A DNA stretch of 64,000 nt. Origin: Hirschia sp964352025 (GTDB lineage Bacteria; Pseudomonadota; Alphaproteobacteria; Caulobacterales; Hyphomonadaceae). Position numbers and translations under genes: made by a program. The notes under the pieces are model-generated. The model was not told the origin of the DNA. It saw only the letters and a list, made by a program, of their open reading frames with translations, and did not search any database. The DNA is taken from contig CAYGPZ010000005.1 of assembly GCA_964352025.1 (NCBI GenBank), positions 62,001-126,000 on the forward strand, written 5' to 3'. Positions 1 to 8,971 of the stretch are shown piece after piece (position 1 is the first letter of the stretch; every line of letters starts with the position of its first letter).

Positions 1-720
1 TGTAATTGCGCCAGCTGTTGCATCAGAAACAACTTGCACTTCAAATCCCTGTTCCATCAGCTCACGCATGTGGGATTCAGTGCATAGATTTGCAGACATA
101 CCTGCAAGAACAACTTTAGAAACACCTTGCTTACGCAGTTGCAGCACCAAGTCATTGGTCTCAGGACCATAAACTTTGTGCGGACTAGTTACGATTGTTT
201 CGCCGTCCTGAATGTAGTGTTTGTATTGCTCAAGCCAGTCAGCACCAGAACCTTCGAATCCTTCAAGTGAAAGAGGATCTTTACGGTCAAACATGCCTAT
301 TTTATGCATTAGCGCTTCAAGAGCTCCTTCCATTTTCCATGTATGATCATGTGGAAAATAATAGTGTGGGGAGATAACAACAGGCATGTCTACCGCCTTT
401 GCGGTTTTGAACAATGCATCAATGTTCTCTACTGTTCCGTTATCAGTCACACTTTGCCCTACAACACCCCACGTTACGCCATCCGGCGACAAGAAGTCAT
501 TTTGAGGATCTGTAATTACAAGGGCGGTTTTACCCGGTTCAATTTTAAACCCAGGCGATGGAAAACCATCATTATGATATTTTGTATGTGCAGTTGCAGC
601 GTGCCCAGCTGGCTCTTGGGCTGTGCTTGGCATTGTTGTACAAGCGACAGTCGCAAAGCACAGCGCAAGTGCACTCGTTTTCAATGATGTGATTGAAGGC
701 ATAATCTTTCCAATATCCAT
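1..720 (-). CDS. Exported isochorismatase-family cysteine hydrolase, 3' end cut by window edge
   Basis: I translated this reading frame by hand; it is open for 240 codons and runs off the left edge. The N-terminus is a signal peptide with either a lipobox-like TVAC or a cleavage near STAQ, so the protein should be periplasmic or membrane-anchored. The isochorismatase/nicotinamidase fold is shown by the catalytic aspartate in TDPQNDF and the nucleophile cysteine in GMSANLCTESHMRE; a lysine in SPHKVYG may be the third catalytic residue. The family hydrolyses small amides or vinyl ethers, but the substrate cannot be told. The start is ATG at 720 or the in-frame ATG at 702. It is divergent from the LysR gene, which may regulate it. 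An exported member of this normally cytosolic family is somewhat unusual. Confidence 0.85.
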   Translation of the reverse strand, partial: MDIGKIMPSITSLKTSALALCFATVACTTMPSTAQEPAGHAATAHTKYHNDGFPSPGFKIEPGKTALVITDPQNDFLSPDGVTWGVVGQSVTDNGTVENIDALFKTAKAVDMPVVISPHYYFPHDHTWKMEGALEALMHKIGMFDRKDPLSLEGFEGSGADWLEQYKHYIQDGETIVTSPHKVYGPETNDLVLQLRKQGVSKVVLAGMSANLCTESHMRELMEQGFEVQVVSDATAGAIT

Positions 721-823
721 CTAAATTAATGACACAACAGGCGTATTATTATTTATGGGGATGAAAAATGGGGTCTTCAGCACTACATTGATGACAACGT
801 GTCACGAATAAGGATTGAGCAAA

Positions 824-1726
824 ATGGATTCAATTGGCGAAATAACTGTTTTCTCTCACGTTGTAAAAACAGGAAGCTTTGCAAACGCAGCTCAACAATT
901 GGGTCTTACGGCTTCAGGAGTAAGTAAAAAAATAAGCCGCTTTGAAAATCGACTGGGCGTACGTTTATTCAATCGCACAACCCGCGCTCTATCCTTAACA
1001 GAAGCTGGGCAGGCGTTATTTGAACAAAGCCAGCAAATTTTGGATACGATTGAAAGTGCGGAAAGTGCAGCTCGCAGCTTCAGCACATCTCCAAAAGGTC
1101 GATTACGAATAGCCGCTCCAGATGCCCTCGCTATCAAAATTGTTCTACCCTTCCTAAAGGAATTTATCGGAACTTATCCCGATATTTCAGTTTCCCTACT
1201 TCAAGGAGACAAAAATATTGACTTGCTGATGGAGCGTGTTGATGTCGCGCTTATGTTTGACCGCCCTGACGAGACATCATTTATCGCACGAAAAATGATT
1301 GATGACCCACTCATAGTGTGTGCATCGCCTGAATTCCTGCATACACATGGCACGCCAGCTACGCCCAAGGACTTAATAAAATATGCCTGTCTAACTTTAA
1401 ATGGAGAAAGTCTTCAGCACAGGCAGTGGAAATTTCAATCCAACAATGAAGTTTTCAACATCGAAATAAACAGCACCATGTCAGGGATTGGGCTTACGGT
1501 TAAAGAAGCTGTCCTTCAGGGCATGGGAATAGCGCGTTTGCCCCATTTCCTAGTCTGCTCAGATGTTATTTCTGGAAAGCTAACACCTCTTTTCAATGAA
1601 CACCTATTCCACAGCAATCGCGCTATTTACGCTGTATACCCAAACCGCGAATATCTGCCGACCAAGACTCGATTATTCATTGATGGCCTATACGCACATA
1701 TTCATCAAAATATGAGACTGCCCTAA
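824..1726 (+). CDS. LysR-family transcriptional regulator
   Basis: This is a 300-residue LTTR. The winged helix-turn-helix occupies about residues 1-60, with the recognition part around ANAAQQLGLTASGVSKKI, followed by a linker helix and a periplasmic-binding-like effector domain of about 200 residues. Length and layout are normal for the CrgA/DsdC-like branch that often acts on neighbouring oxidoreductases. I chose ATG 824 because AAGGA at 810-814 sits nine bases upstream; an in-frame TTG at 815 would overlap that ribosome site. It is divergent from the isochorismatase-like gene and convergent with the glutathione transferase, so either could be its target. The effector is unknown. Confidence 0.9.
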   Translation: MDSIGEITVFSHVVKTGSFANAAQQLGLTASGVSKKISRFENRLGVRLFNRTTRALSLTEAGQALFEQSQQILDTIESAESAARSFSTSPKGRLRIAAPDALAIKIVLPFLKEFIGTYPDISVSLLQGDKNIDLLMERVDVALMFDRPDETSFIARKMIDDPLIVCASPEFLHTHGTPATPKDLIKYACLTLNGESLQHRQWKFQSNNEVFNIEINSTMSGIGLTVKEAVLQGMGIARLPHFLVCSDVISGKLTPLFNEHLFHSNRAIYAVYPNREYLPTKTRLFIDGLYAHIHQNMRLP

Positions 1727-1766
1727 GTAAAACAACGTTCTTTCCTAAGGCAGCCCGATCCAATAA

Positions 1767-2642
1767 TTATGACTTATTGAGAACCGCATCAATATCTGCT
1801 GCTGAATGACGTTCAGCAAGTTGCTTACTCTCATCACCCCAACTCTTATTGACAATACTGCCACGCTTCACAGCGTCACGGGCAGCAATCTGCTTTTGCC
1901 AGCGAATGACATTGGGATATTCTTCAATATTCAGAAATTTTTGAGCCTCATAGCTGTTCACCATAAGGGAACCATACCAAGGCCAAATTGCCATATCAGC
2001 GATAGAGTACTCATCACCCGCGACATATTCATGCTGACTCAATTGCGTTTCTAAAACATGCAATTGCCGCTTGGTTTCCATCGTATATCGATTGATCGCA
2101 TATTCTATTTTGAACGGCGCATAATGATAAAAATGCCCAAAACCACCGCCAACGAATGGTGCAGATCCCATTTGCCACATCAACCAGTTCATCTGCGTCG
2201 CACGTTTGTGCGTATCTTTAGATAAAAACGTATCAAACTTTTCTGCAAGATAGACAAGCATGGATCCACTTTCAAAAAGCTTCACGCCTGGAGATATAGA
2301 TAGATCTACCATCGCTGGAATTTTGGAATTTGGGTTCACATCCACAAATCCTGATCCAAATTGATCACCCTCTAAAATCTGGATCATCCACGCATCATAT
2401 TCTGCGCCTGAATGTCCAGCGGCCAGCAGCTCTTCGAGCATAATGGTGACTTTAACGCCGTTGGGCGTACCCATTGAATAGAGCTGAATCGGATGAACGC
2501 CTACGGGCAGCTCTTTGTCATGCGTCGCACCTGATACAGGACGATTTATATTGGCAAACTGTCCGCCACTATTGCTTTCCCAACTCCAAACTTCGGCAGG
2601 TTCATATCCTTCAGGCTGATTGTTCGGTGTTTCGTCTGACAT
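1767..2642 (-). CDS. yghU: Glutathione S-transferase family protein, YghU-type disulfide-bond oxidoreductase
   Basis: This 291-residue cytosolic protein matches the length and layout of E. coli YghU (Nu-class GST). An N-terminal extension of about 45 residues precedes a thioredoxin-like domain with the GTPNGVKV active-site stretch, where Thr-Pro-Asn replaces a catalytic cysteine. The glutathione-binding segment around NPNSKIPAMVD follows, and then an all-helical C-terminal domain from about residue 135. The family binds two glutathiones and reduces disulfides or organic peroxides. The gene is monocistronic and tail-to-tail with the LysR gene across 40 bases. The symbol is assigned by family resemblance only. 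Confidence 0.88.
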   Translation of the reverse strand: MSDETPNNQPEGYEPAEVWSWESNSGGQFANINRPVSGATHDKELPVGVHPIQLYSMGTPNGVKVTIMLEELLAAGHSGAEYDAWMIQILEGDQFGSGFVDVNPNSKIPAMVDLSISPGVKLFESGSMLVYLAEKFDTFLSKDTHKRATQMNWLMWQMGSAPFVGGGFGHFYHYAPFKIEYAINRYTMETKRQLHVLETQLSQHEYVAGDEYSIADMAIWPWYGSLMVNSYEAQKFLNIEEYPNVIRWQKQIAARDAVKRGSIVNKSWGDESKQLAERHSAADIDAVLNKS

Positions 2643-2975
2643 GTTAATGCTCGCTATAAAAGAGTTGAGCTATTAAAGTTGTAAATGCTCCAACGACATT
2701 TCAAGAGCTAAGCCAAATCAATTAATTGGGCTTTATATAATTTAAACCGTTCATTTCCGGCCATGCTCTATTTTGTTAAGCCTAAAATTTAGCTTTCCAT
2801 CTTTCATCTTTTCAAAATCAATGACCCAATAACTTTAATCTCACTTCATCAAGAGCCAAGTTGCGACGTAGCAAAATATGAACGAGTGTTGACAAACTTC
2901 ACGCCTAAAAGGACATAACAGCATATCTTTTAAGTACCGAAACGGTTCTTAGTCCTCCTTTTACGGATATATGTG
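2643..2975. other. Intergenic region before the B12 locus
   Basis: This 333-base AT-rich gap separates the divergent yghU and cobT genes. A TTGACA hexamer lies at 2889-2894, and a short ACCG/CGGT hairpin lies at 2936-2946. I see no cobalamin riboswitch here, because the conserved B12 box and the GGTG-AA-TCC core are absent. So cobTSC-cobO appears to lack the riboswitch that precedes btuB. No small gene is evident. Confidence 0.5.
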
Positions 2976-3998
2976 ATGTCGACCTCCAAGACCCAAGCCA
3001 ATGCATTCACAGTTAGTCTTGAGAGAAAAATAGACACCAAAACCAAGCCACTAGGATCTTTGGGGCGCATAGAAGATTTGGCCAAACAGATCGGCCATAT
3101 TCAAGGTTCAACAAGTCCGCGTATGTTAAGCTGTCGTCTAACAATCTTTGCAGCCGACCATGGCATGGCTGCGGCTGGGGTATCCGCCTTCCCTCAAATT
3201 GTTACACAACAAATGGTCCTCAACTTCTTAAATGGCGGAGCTGCGGCTAATGTTTTCGCCCAAACCAATGGTGTCGAGTTACAAGTGGTTGATGCTGGTA
3301 TTGCCGGTGATGCTATAGAGCACCCAAGCTTGATTTCTCGCCGTATTGGAGCTGGAACAGATAATGCCATCGACACACCAGCGATGAGCAGTGAGCAACT
3401 ATCTGTTGCCTTAGAGCATGGAAAAGAGATCGGACGAGAAGGTGATTGGGATGCAGTTTGTTTTGGAGAAATGGGCATTGGCAATACATCATCAGCGACC
3501 TTACTAGCGCACAAAACACTAAATCTACCTCTCAACGTTTTGACAGGACGCGGCACAGGATTGGACGATGAAGGCCTAACAAAAAAGCAAAAACTATTAG
3601 AACAAGCGTCTCTTAGAACACCTGCAAACCTTACAGCCCAACAAGCGCTCACTGAATATGGCGGATTTGAAATCGCCATGATGACAGGCGCTATACTCGG
3701 CGCTGCTTCAGCCAAGAAACTTATCATCGTTGATGGCTTTATTGCGAGCGCCGCTGCCCTTATGGCAATTCAGTTAGAGCCAAACTCTCAGGACAACATG
3801 GCGTTTGCCCACCTATCAGATGAATTGGGGCACCGAGCGATGCTTGAAGCGATGAATGCCTCGCCGCTTCTTAGTTTGTGCTTGCGCTTGGGCGAAGGCA
3901 CTGGAGCCCTCCTTGCATGGCCTTTGGTGAAGTCTGCTGCGGCGATGTTGAATGATATGGCAAGCTTTGAAAGTGCGAATGTGAGCGACGGCACATGA
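2976..3998 (+). CDS. cobT: Nicotinate-nucleotide--dimethylbenzimidazole phosphoribosyltransferase
   Basis: CobT makes alpha-ribazole phosphate from dimethylbenzimidazole and nicotinate mononucleotide for the lower ligand of B12. The 340-residue protein has the phosphate-binding loop FGEMGIGNTSSA near residues 165-176 and the catalytic-glutamate motif RLGEGTGALLAWP near residue 305. Length is close to the usual 340-356. The start is GTG 2973 or ATG 2976; I prefer ATG, although the ribosome site is weak in both cases. It overlaps cobS by four bases (ATGA), which indicates translational coupling in a cobT-cobS-cobC-cobO operon. Confidence 0.95.
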   Translation: MSTSKTQANAFTVSLERKIDTKTKPLGSLGRIEDLAKQIGHIQGSTSPRMLSCRLTIFAADHGMAAAGVSAFPQIVTQQMVLNFLNGGAAANVFAQTNGVELQVVDAGIAGDAIEHPSLISRRIGAGTDNAIDTPAMSSEQLSVALEHGKEIGREGDWDAVCFGEMGIGNTSSATLLAHKTLNLPLNVLTGRGTGLDDEGLTKKQKLLEQASLRTPANLTAQQALTEYGGFEIAMMTGAILGAASAKKLIIVDGFIASAAALMAIQLEPNSQDNMAFAHLSDELGHRAMLEAMNASPLLSLCLRLGEGTGALLAWPLVKSAAAMLNDMASFESANVSDGT

Positions 3999-4765
3999 TC
4001 TCATTTCTTCGCAATGAAATTTCTATTTTGCTCATTGCGGTTCAGTTTCTCACACGCCTACCGCTGCCGCTGGAAATAGGTTTTACGGAGAAACGACTTG
4101 CATCTGCCCCTAAATATTTTCCGCTAGTTGGTATCTTGATCGGAGCTATCGGTGCGCTGGGTTTCTTGAGTGCATCTCTGGTATTTCCTCCGATCATTTC
4201 CGTTCTTATCTCAACGGTTCTAACTTGCTTGATAACCGGCGGTTTTCATGAAGATGGTCTAGCAGATACATTCGATGGAATTGGCGGAGGACAATCGCGA
4301 GAACACGCCTTAAAGATCATGAAAGATAGCCGCATAGGCACTTATGGCGGATTGGCGCTCGGCCTAGTGCTTGCGCTGAAGGTAAGCACTCTATCTGCTT
4401 TCCCACACACAACAATTATGATCGCACTTTTAACAGCGCATGGACTGTCACGGCTTTCAAGCGTGCTGGTCATTGCAACGAGCAAATATGCTCGTGACCA
4501 AGGTACAGGTAAACACACATCAGACGGCATCAGTACGACGGGGTTAACCGTCGCCGTTCTCACCGGATTATTGTGCATCGCTGCGCTAACGATCACCTTG
4601 TCCCCGATGTATGTATTAGCTGCGGTTATTGGCTGCGTTCTTAGCCATGTCATCATGCGGTCATTCTTCGAGAAGAAGTTAGATGGCTATACTGGAGATA
4701 CGTTGGGTGCAGTCCAGCAGTTGAGTGAAATAGGTATTTATCTGGGATTGCTAGCATGCCTTTAA
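3995..4765 (+). CDS. cobS: Adenosylcobinamide-GDP ribazoletransferase (cobalamin synthase)
   Basis: CobS joins adenosylcobinamide-GDP and alpha-ribazole (or its phosphate) at the inner membrane, the last joining step of B12 assembly. The 256-residue polytopic protein carries the family's acidic signature GGFHEDGLADTFDGIGGG near residues 82-99, followed by KIMKDSRIGTYG. Several hydrophobic helices follow. It starts four bases inside cobT and overlaps the cobC phosphatase by ten bases, so the three genes are tightly coupled. Confidence 0.95.
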   Translation: MISFLRNEISILLIAVQFLTRLPLPLEIGFTEKRLASAPKYFPLVGILIGAIGALGFLSASLVFPPIISVLISTVLTCLITGGFHEDGLADTFDGIGGGQSREHALKIMKDSRIGTYGGLALGLVLALKVSTLSAFPHTTIMIALLTAHGLSRLSSVLVIATSKYARDQGTGKHTSDGISTTGLTVAVLTGLLCIAALTITLSPMYVLAAVIGCVLSHVIMRSFFEKKLDGYTGDTLGAVQQLSEIGIYLGLLACL

Positions 4766-5301
4766 CGCTCATAAGGCATACGCAGCCAGATATCGAAAAA
4801 GGCATTTGCTATGGCCAATCAGATATTGATGTTGCAGCGAGCTTTGAGGAAGAAGCGGCTGTGGTTGCTAGGCAGATCGAAGCCCCATTTAAATTAGTCT
4901 CCAGCAATCTATTGCGATGCCGAAAGCTCGCGAATTATCTCGCAGATACATTTCGAATCGATGCCACAATTGATGCCCGACTAACTGAAATGGATTTTGG
5001 CAAATGGGAAGGCATCCCATGGTCAAACATTGCCCGCTCTGAACTCGATGCATGGGCTGCTGACTTTCTAAACGCACGTCCACATGGCGGCGAAAGTGTC
5101 TACCAAATGCGCACCCGCGTCATACAAGCCCTAACAGACTATAGCGGATCACCACGTCACACTGTCATAATCACTCATGCAGGTGTTATAAAAACGGCGC
5201 TCGCAAAGGGTGACACTTCACAAGACTTCCAATCGCAAATCGCCTTTGGAGAATGTGTATCTATTCCGACAAACCTATTTTCTGGAGCCAATCATGACTG
5301 A
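4756..5301 (+). CDS. cobC: Alpha-ribazole phosphatase (histidine phosphatase)
   Basis: This 181-residue histidine phosphatase begins LTLIRHTQPD, the RHG-type catalytic motif in a RHT variant that is common in CobC. It continues with SSNLLRCRKLA, the acidic EMDFGKWEG segment and the second catalytic histidine in ITHAGVIKTA. It should dephosphorylate alpha-ribazole phosphate (or adenosylcobalamin phosphate) made by its neighbours. It lies between cobS and cobO and overlaps both. The symbol follows Salmonella usage, where cobC is the phosphatase; the decarboxylase at 13.1 kb is a different enzyme. Confidence 0.9.
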   Translation: MPLTLIRHTQPDIEKGICYGQSDIDVAASFEEEAAVVARQIEAPFKLVSSNLLRCRKLANYLADTFRIDATIDARLTEMDFGKWEGIPWSNIARSELDAWAADFLNARPHGGESVYQMRTRVIQALTDYSGSPRHTVIITHAGVIKTALAKGDTSQDFQSQIAFGECVSIPTNLFSGANHD

Positions 5302-5896
5302 TAAAAATCAACATAAAGAACAGATGAAAGCTCTACAAACCGAACAGAACAAAAAGATATCAGAAGCCAAGGATCCCGGTCGTGGACTTATTCTTGTGCA
5401 CACTGGTGACGGTAAAGGAAAATCCAGTTCTGCTTTTGGCGTTATCGCTCGTGCATTGGGATGGGGACACAAAGTCGGCGTTGTTCAATTCATCAAAGGT
5501 AAATGGGTAACGGGCGAACGCCAATTCTTTGCCAAATTCCCCGACCAATTGGACTGGCACACAATGGGTGATGGTTTCACTTGGAACACACAGGATAAAG
5601 AACAGGACATCGAGGCTGCTGTCGCAGCCTACGCTCGCGCGATGGAAATGATGGAAAGTGGTGAGTATGATTTAATTGTACTCGATGAGGTCAATATCGC
5701 CCTTAGATACGACTACTTAACGATCGAAGCGGTCCTTGACGGCTTAAAATCTCGCTCCAATAAAACCAGTGTTATTCTGACTGGCCGCGACGCTAAACCC
5801 GAACTCTGTGATTATGCTGATCTCGTCAGTGAAATGAGAGAAATCAAACATCCATTTAAATCTGGCATCAAAGCGCAACGAGGTGTCGATTTCTAA
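5294..5896 (+). CDS. cobO: Corrinoid adenosyltransferase, CobA/CobO/BtuR type
   Basis: The 200-residue cytosolic enzyme transfers the adenosyl group of ATP to cob(I)alamin or precursor corrinoids. The P-loop VHTGDGKGKSSSAFG at about residues 35-49 is the family's signature, and the acidic VLDEVN segment and the C-terminal basic KAQRGVDF are also present. ATG 5294 is chosen over upstream in-frame codons because GGAG lies seven bases before it and MTDKNQHKEQMKALQ is a normal N-terminus for the family. It overlaps cobC by eight bases. It is the last gene before the cobalamin riboswitch. Confidence 0.94.
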   Translation: MTDKNQHKEQMKALQTEQNKKISEAKDPGRGLILVHTGDGKGKSSSAFGVIARALGWGHKVGVVQFIKGKWVTGERQFFAKFPDQLDWHTMGDGFTWNTQDKEQDIEAAVAAYARAMEMMESGEYDLIVLDEVNIALRYDYLTIEAVLDGLKSRSNKTSVILTGRDAKPELCDYADLVSEMREIKHPFKSGIKAQRGVDF

Positions 5897-5944
5897 AGTG
5901 TGTCTTTATAGCCAAATTGACATTGAATTACTCTTACAGCATAC

Positions 5945-6110
5945 AGCCCGCTAGATGGTGCTCTCTTATCGAGGGCTAAGAGGGAAGTTGGTGAGAATCC
6001 GACACTATACCCGTAACTGTTAGCTAGGAGCTGACGGCCAATATGTCACTGAGGCTTAGCCTTGGGAAGACGGCCCGAAGTATTGATCAGCAAGTCAGGA
6101 AACCTGCCAT
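5945..6110 (+). ncRNA. Cobalamin (B12) riboswitch upstream of btuB
   Basis: The conserved adenosylcobalamin aptamer is readable: GGGAA at 5982-5986, GGTGAGAATCC at 5990-6000, CCCGTAACTGT at 6010-6020 and the B12 box GTCAGGAAACCTGCC at 6094-6108. The CACTGAGG-like segment and a GGGAAG stem sit between them. Binding of the cofactor should switch off the downstream btuB-btuFCD-cobQ-cbiB-cobD operon. Short reading frames across this segment are artefacts of the structured RNA. The outer ends are approximate. Confidence 0.95.
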
Positions 6111-6151
6111 CGCATCGTTCGTCCGAAACCCGGGAAAAGGTTTAACGGGCG

Positions 6152-6172
6152 GAAGAGCACGCCTCTTCTTTG
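6152..6172 (+). terminator. Possible expression platform hairpin of the B12 riboswitch
   Basis: GAAGAG at 6152-6157 pairs with CTCTTC at 6163-6168 around a five-base loop and is followed by TTTGT, a weak intrinsic terminator about 45 bases after the B12 box. It is short, so the switch could instead act on translation. Confidence 0.35.
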
Positions 6173-6192
6173 TAACGATAATTAATTGCTTG

Positions 6193-6256
6193 GCCGCCTG
6201 CACTCTTTCAGTGAAGCCAGATAAATATCGTTATAGGAAGCGCAGCATCAGGCGGC
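6193..6256 (+). promoter_or_regulatory. Long-range stem in the btuB leader
   Basis: GCCGCCTG at 6193-6200 is perfectly complementary to CAGGCGGC at 6249-6256, ten bases before the btuB ribosome-binding site (GGAA at 6266-6269). The pairing would enclose 48 bases and could either expose or mask translation initiation together with the upstream riboswitch. It is seen directly as an inverted repeat; the function is inferred. Confidence 0.4.
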
Positions 6257-6277
6257 GGTGTGCTTTGGAAAATAGTT

Positions 6278-8113
6278 ATGAATTATAAAACCGCCCTCCT
6301 CGGAGCTGTAGCAGCTGCATGTTTGCCAACAGCAATAGCTGATGAAGAAAAAGCGCTAGACACTATTGTTGTCGAAAGCTCAAGACTTAACCAAACCCTG
6401 ACTGAAGTTGGAACAAGCGTTGATATTATCACCGCCACAGACTTAGAAGATTTTGGTTTCCGCTTTTTACTTGATGCAATCGCGACATCTCCTTCTGTGA
6501 CAGTCAATCAAAATGGTAGCTTTGGTGGACTGGCAAGCGTTCGTATTCGCGGTGCCAGCACAGGGCAAACACTGGTTCTTATCGATGGCGTTCCTGTAGG
6601 AGATGTGAGCACGACGGATGGAAGCTTTAACTTCGCAAACATCGACTCTGCAAATATTGATCGTATCGAAGTCCTAAAAGGTGGCCAATCTACACTTTGG
6701 GGATCAGATGCCATTGGTGGTGTTATCGCCATTACATCCAAAACGCCTGAAGATGGTTTGGGTGGTGATGCATTTGCCGAGATAGGGTCTTTCAACACCA
6801 CGCGCGCAGGAGCTGCAGTTGAATATGGCAGTGACGCAGGTGATTTCCGTCTTTTCGCTGGTACAACCAACACAGATGGTATTTCAAAAGCAGACGAAGC
6901 AAACGGCAATGATGAAGAAGATGGCTATAATAACCTGAGCGTGACAGCAAAAGGTGGCCTGAACTTCGGAGAGAATGCGCGCCTTCATGCAAACGTAAAT
7001 TACATTGATTCTGATTCTGAATTCGATAGCTTCCTTTTTGGTGCTCAAGGAAATACCGCAGACGGAGATCAAGCAAGCCTTTCCGAAGTATTATCCGGTA
7101 GCGTTGGCTTGTCCCTACCTTTGTTTTCAGAGCGATTGGAAAACGAATTTCTAGTTGGTTATGCTGAGACAGACCGTGAAAATCTTACAAATGGCGCACA
7201 GTCATTTAAAGCAAATGGTGATCGTTTAATAGCTCGCTACCAAGGAACTTTCACAATAAACGATGCCAACACAATCGCTTTTGGTGTTGAGCATGAAGAA
7301 GGCAATTTTGACAGCGGTTCTTCATTTGGATCGGATGACGGTAATCAAACAACTGACAGCATCTTTGCGATGTATGAGTTAAAACCAGTTGAAGCCGTCA
7401 CGCTTACGGCGGGAGTGCGTGTCGATGATCATAGTGATTTTGGTACTCAACCAACAGGTCGTTTCGCAGCGGCTTATAATCCAGCTGATTTCGTAACACT
7501 AAGAGCAAGTTGGAGCCAAGGTTTCAAAGCGCCTACTCTTTACCAACTATTCAGCGCATTTGGTGAACCAACTCTAAATCCAGAGGAGTCTGAAGGTTTC
7601 GACGTTGGAATTGACCTTAGAACGAGTGATCAAAAAGGCCTATTTAGCGTCACTTTATTCGATCAAGAAGTAACAGAACAAATAGACTTTTCATTTGACA
7701 CTTTCACATATGGCAACATAGCTCAGGTAGATTCTCAAGGTGTTGAAGTATCTGCAAGTTATGAACTCCTCGACTGGCTAACAGTCGACGCCGACTATGC
7801 ATATATTGATGCGAAAGATGGTGCTGCATCTTTAGTTCGTGTTCCTCAACATTCCGGTGATTTAGGCCTTTCTTTCAAACCAGACAGCCCGTTTAAAGGG
7901 TCAATTCTTGTTCGCTATAACGGTGAAGAAGATGACAGAAATGGTACTGTCGAAGAATGGACCCGCGTTGATCTCAATGCCAGCTATGACGTTAGTGAAA
8001 GCGTTCAGCTATACACACGTATAGAAAACCTGTTTGATGAAGAATATCAGCAAATCTTGGGGTACGGGACACCAGGTCTCTCAGGCTCATTCGGACTAAG
8101 GTTAAACTACTAA
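6278..8113 (+). CDS. btuB: TonB-dependent outer-membrane vitamin B12 receptor
   Basis: The 611-residue protein is almost the same length as E. coli BtuB (614). Residues 1-22 form a signal peptide ending PTAIA. The TonB-box region LDTIVVESS follows near residue 30, then a plug domain with SVRIRGASTGQTLVLIDGVP, and a beta-barrel ending in the aromatic GLRLNY. It imports cobalamin or cobinamide across the outer membrane. The B12 riboswitch upstream and the btuFCD genes downstream fix the substrate class. ATG 6278 is chosen because it gives a clean signal peptide and GGAA lies eight bases upstream; an earlier in-frame GTG at 6260 adds non-signal residues. Confidence 0.95.
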   Translation: MNYKTALLGAVAAACLPTAIADEEKALDTIVVESSRLNQTLTEVGTSVDIITATDLEDFGFRFLLDAIATSPSVTVNQNGSFGGLASVRIRGASTGQTLVLIDGVPVGDVSTTDGSFNFANIDSANIDRIEVLKGGQSTLWGSDAIGGVIAITSKTPEDGLGGDAFAEIGSFNTTRAGAAVEYGSDAGDFRLFAGTTNTDGISKADEANGNDEEDGYNNLSVTAKGGLNFGENARLHANVNYIDSDSEFDSFLFGAQGNTADGDQASLSEVLSGSVGLSLPLFSERLENEFLVGYAETDRENLTNGAQSFKANGDRLIARYQGTFTINDANTIAFGVEHEEGNFDSGSSFGSDDGNQTTDSIFAMYELKPVEAVTLTAGVRVDDHSDFGTQPTGRFAAAYNPADFVTLRASWSQGFKAPTLYQLFSAFGEPTLNPEESEGFDVGIDLRTSDQKGLFSVTLFDQEVTEQIDFSFDTFTYGNIAQVDSQGVEVSASYELLDWLTVDADYAYIDAKDGAASLVRVPQHSGDLGLSFKPDSPFKGSILVRYNGEEDDRNGTVEEWTRVDLNASYDVSESVQLYTRIENLFDEEYQQILGYGTPGLSGSFGLRLNY

Positions 8114-8116
8114 TCC

Positions 8117-8971
8117 ATGTTAAGGCTGGCAATCATATTAGGCCTGTTATTGGTGAGTTCTTGTCGTCCTGAAGAGGCTCAAAAACTCGACCAATCAACA
8201 AAACCTATGCGGATTGTCAGCCTAGATTATTGCGCCGATCAATATGTGTTAAAACTTGTTGATCGGTCGCGCATTCTCGGTGTTTCACCAGACGCCGTAA
8301 AACGGTTTTCATATATGCGGGAAGCTGCCAAAGGTGTTCCAAGCATCAAACCTCTTGCTGAAGATGTAATTCTCCAAAAACCCGACCTTGTCGTGCGCTC
8401 ATATGGGGGTGGCCCCAACGCCGCCGCTTTCTTCGAGCAAGTTGGTATACCCGTTTTGAATATTGGATGGGCGAACGATCTAGACGGCATCAAAGATGTC
8501 ACCGCACAAATGGCTGAAGGCCTAGGCGAAGTAGAAAAAGGCAAAGCAATCATCGAGCAGATGAATGAGCGACTAGCGGCCATCCCTCCTTCAAAGAGCA
8601 ATCTATCAGCTCTCTACATGACCCCATCAGGCGTCACAACAGGACCAGGTTCACTCGTGCACGAAATGATTATCGCTGCTGGTTTTTCTAATTTCCAAAC
8701 CGAATACGGTTGGAGGTCTCTACCACTTGAACGTCTGGCATATGAACAACCTGACCTTATCGCGGCAGCATTCTTTGAAAGCAAAACCAACCACAAAGAT
8801 GCTTGGAGTGCGATGAGAAATCCTGTTGCGCGCAAGCAGATAAAACACCTTGCTACCGTTCCATTGGAAGGCGCTTGGACCTCTTGTGGCAGCTGGTTTT
8901 TAGTCGATGCAATTGAAGCGCTAGCCGCCGAACGAATTAAACAAGAAGGCGTTCAAAACAATGCCGAATAA
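8117..8971 (+). CDS. btuF: Periplasmic cobalamin-binding lipoprotein of ABC transporter
   Basis: This 284-residue helical-backbone (cluster A-II) binding protein begins MLRLAIILGLLLVSSCRP with a VSSC lipobox, so it is probably anchored to the membrane. MRIVSLDYCADQYVLKLV and the ILGVSPDAV segment are typical BtuF/FecB-type N-lobe sequence, and KPDLVVRSYGGG follows. It should capture corrinoids delivered by BtuB and hand them to BtuC. It starts three bases after btuB stops and overlaps btuC by 11 bases. Confidence 0.9.
   Translation: MLRLAIILGLLLVSSCRPEEAQKLDQSTKPMRIVSLDYCADQYVLKLVDRSRILGVSPDAVKRFSYMREAAKGVPSIKPLAEDVILQKPDLVVRSYGGGPNAAAFFEQVGIPVLNIGWANDLDGIKDVTAQMAEGLGEVEKGKAIIEQMNERLAAIPPSKSNLSALYMTPSGVTTGPGSLVHEMIIAAGFSNFQTEYGWRSLPLERLAYEQPDLIAAAFFESKTNHKDAWSAMRNPVARKQIKHLATVPLEGAWTSCGSWFLVDAIEALAAERIKQEGVQNNAE

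Noticed and set aside
2643..2975. Possible second B12 riboswitch before cobT
   Set aside because: None of the conserved aptamer segments could be found there.
6043..6288. Open reading frame across the btuB leader
   Set aside because: It runs through the conserved B12 aptamer core and B12 box, so the sequence is explained by RNA structure; it has no ribosome site.
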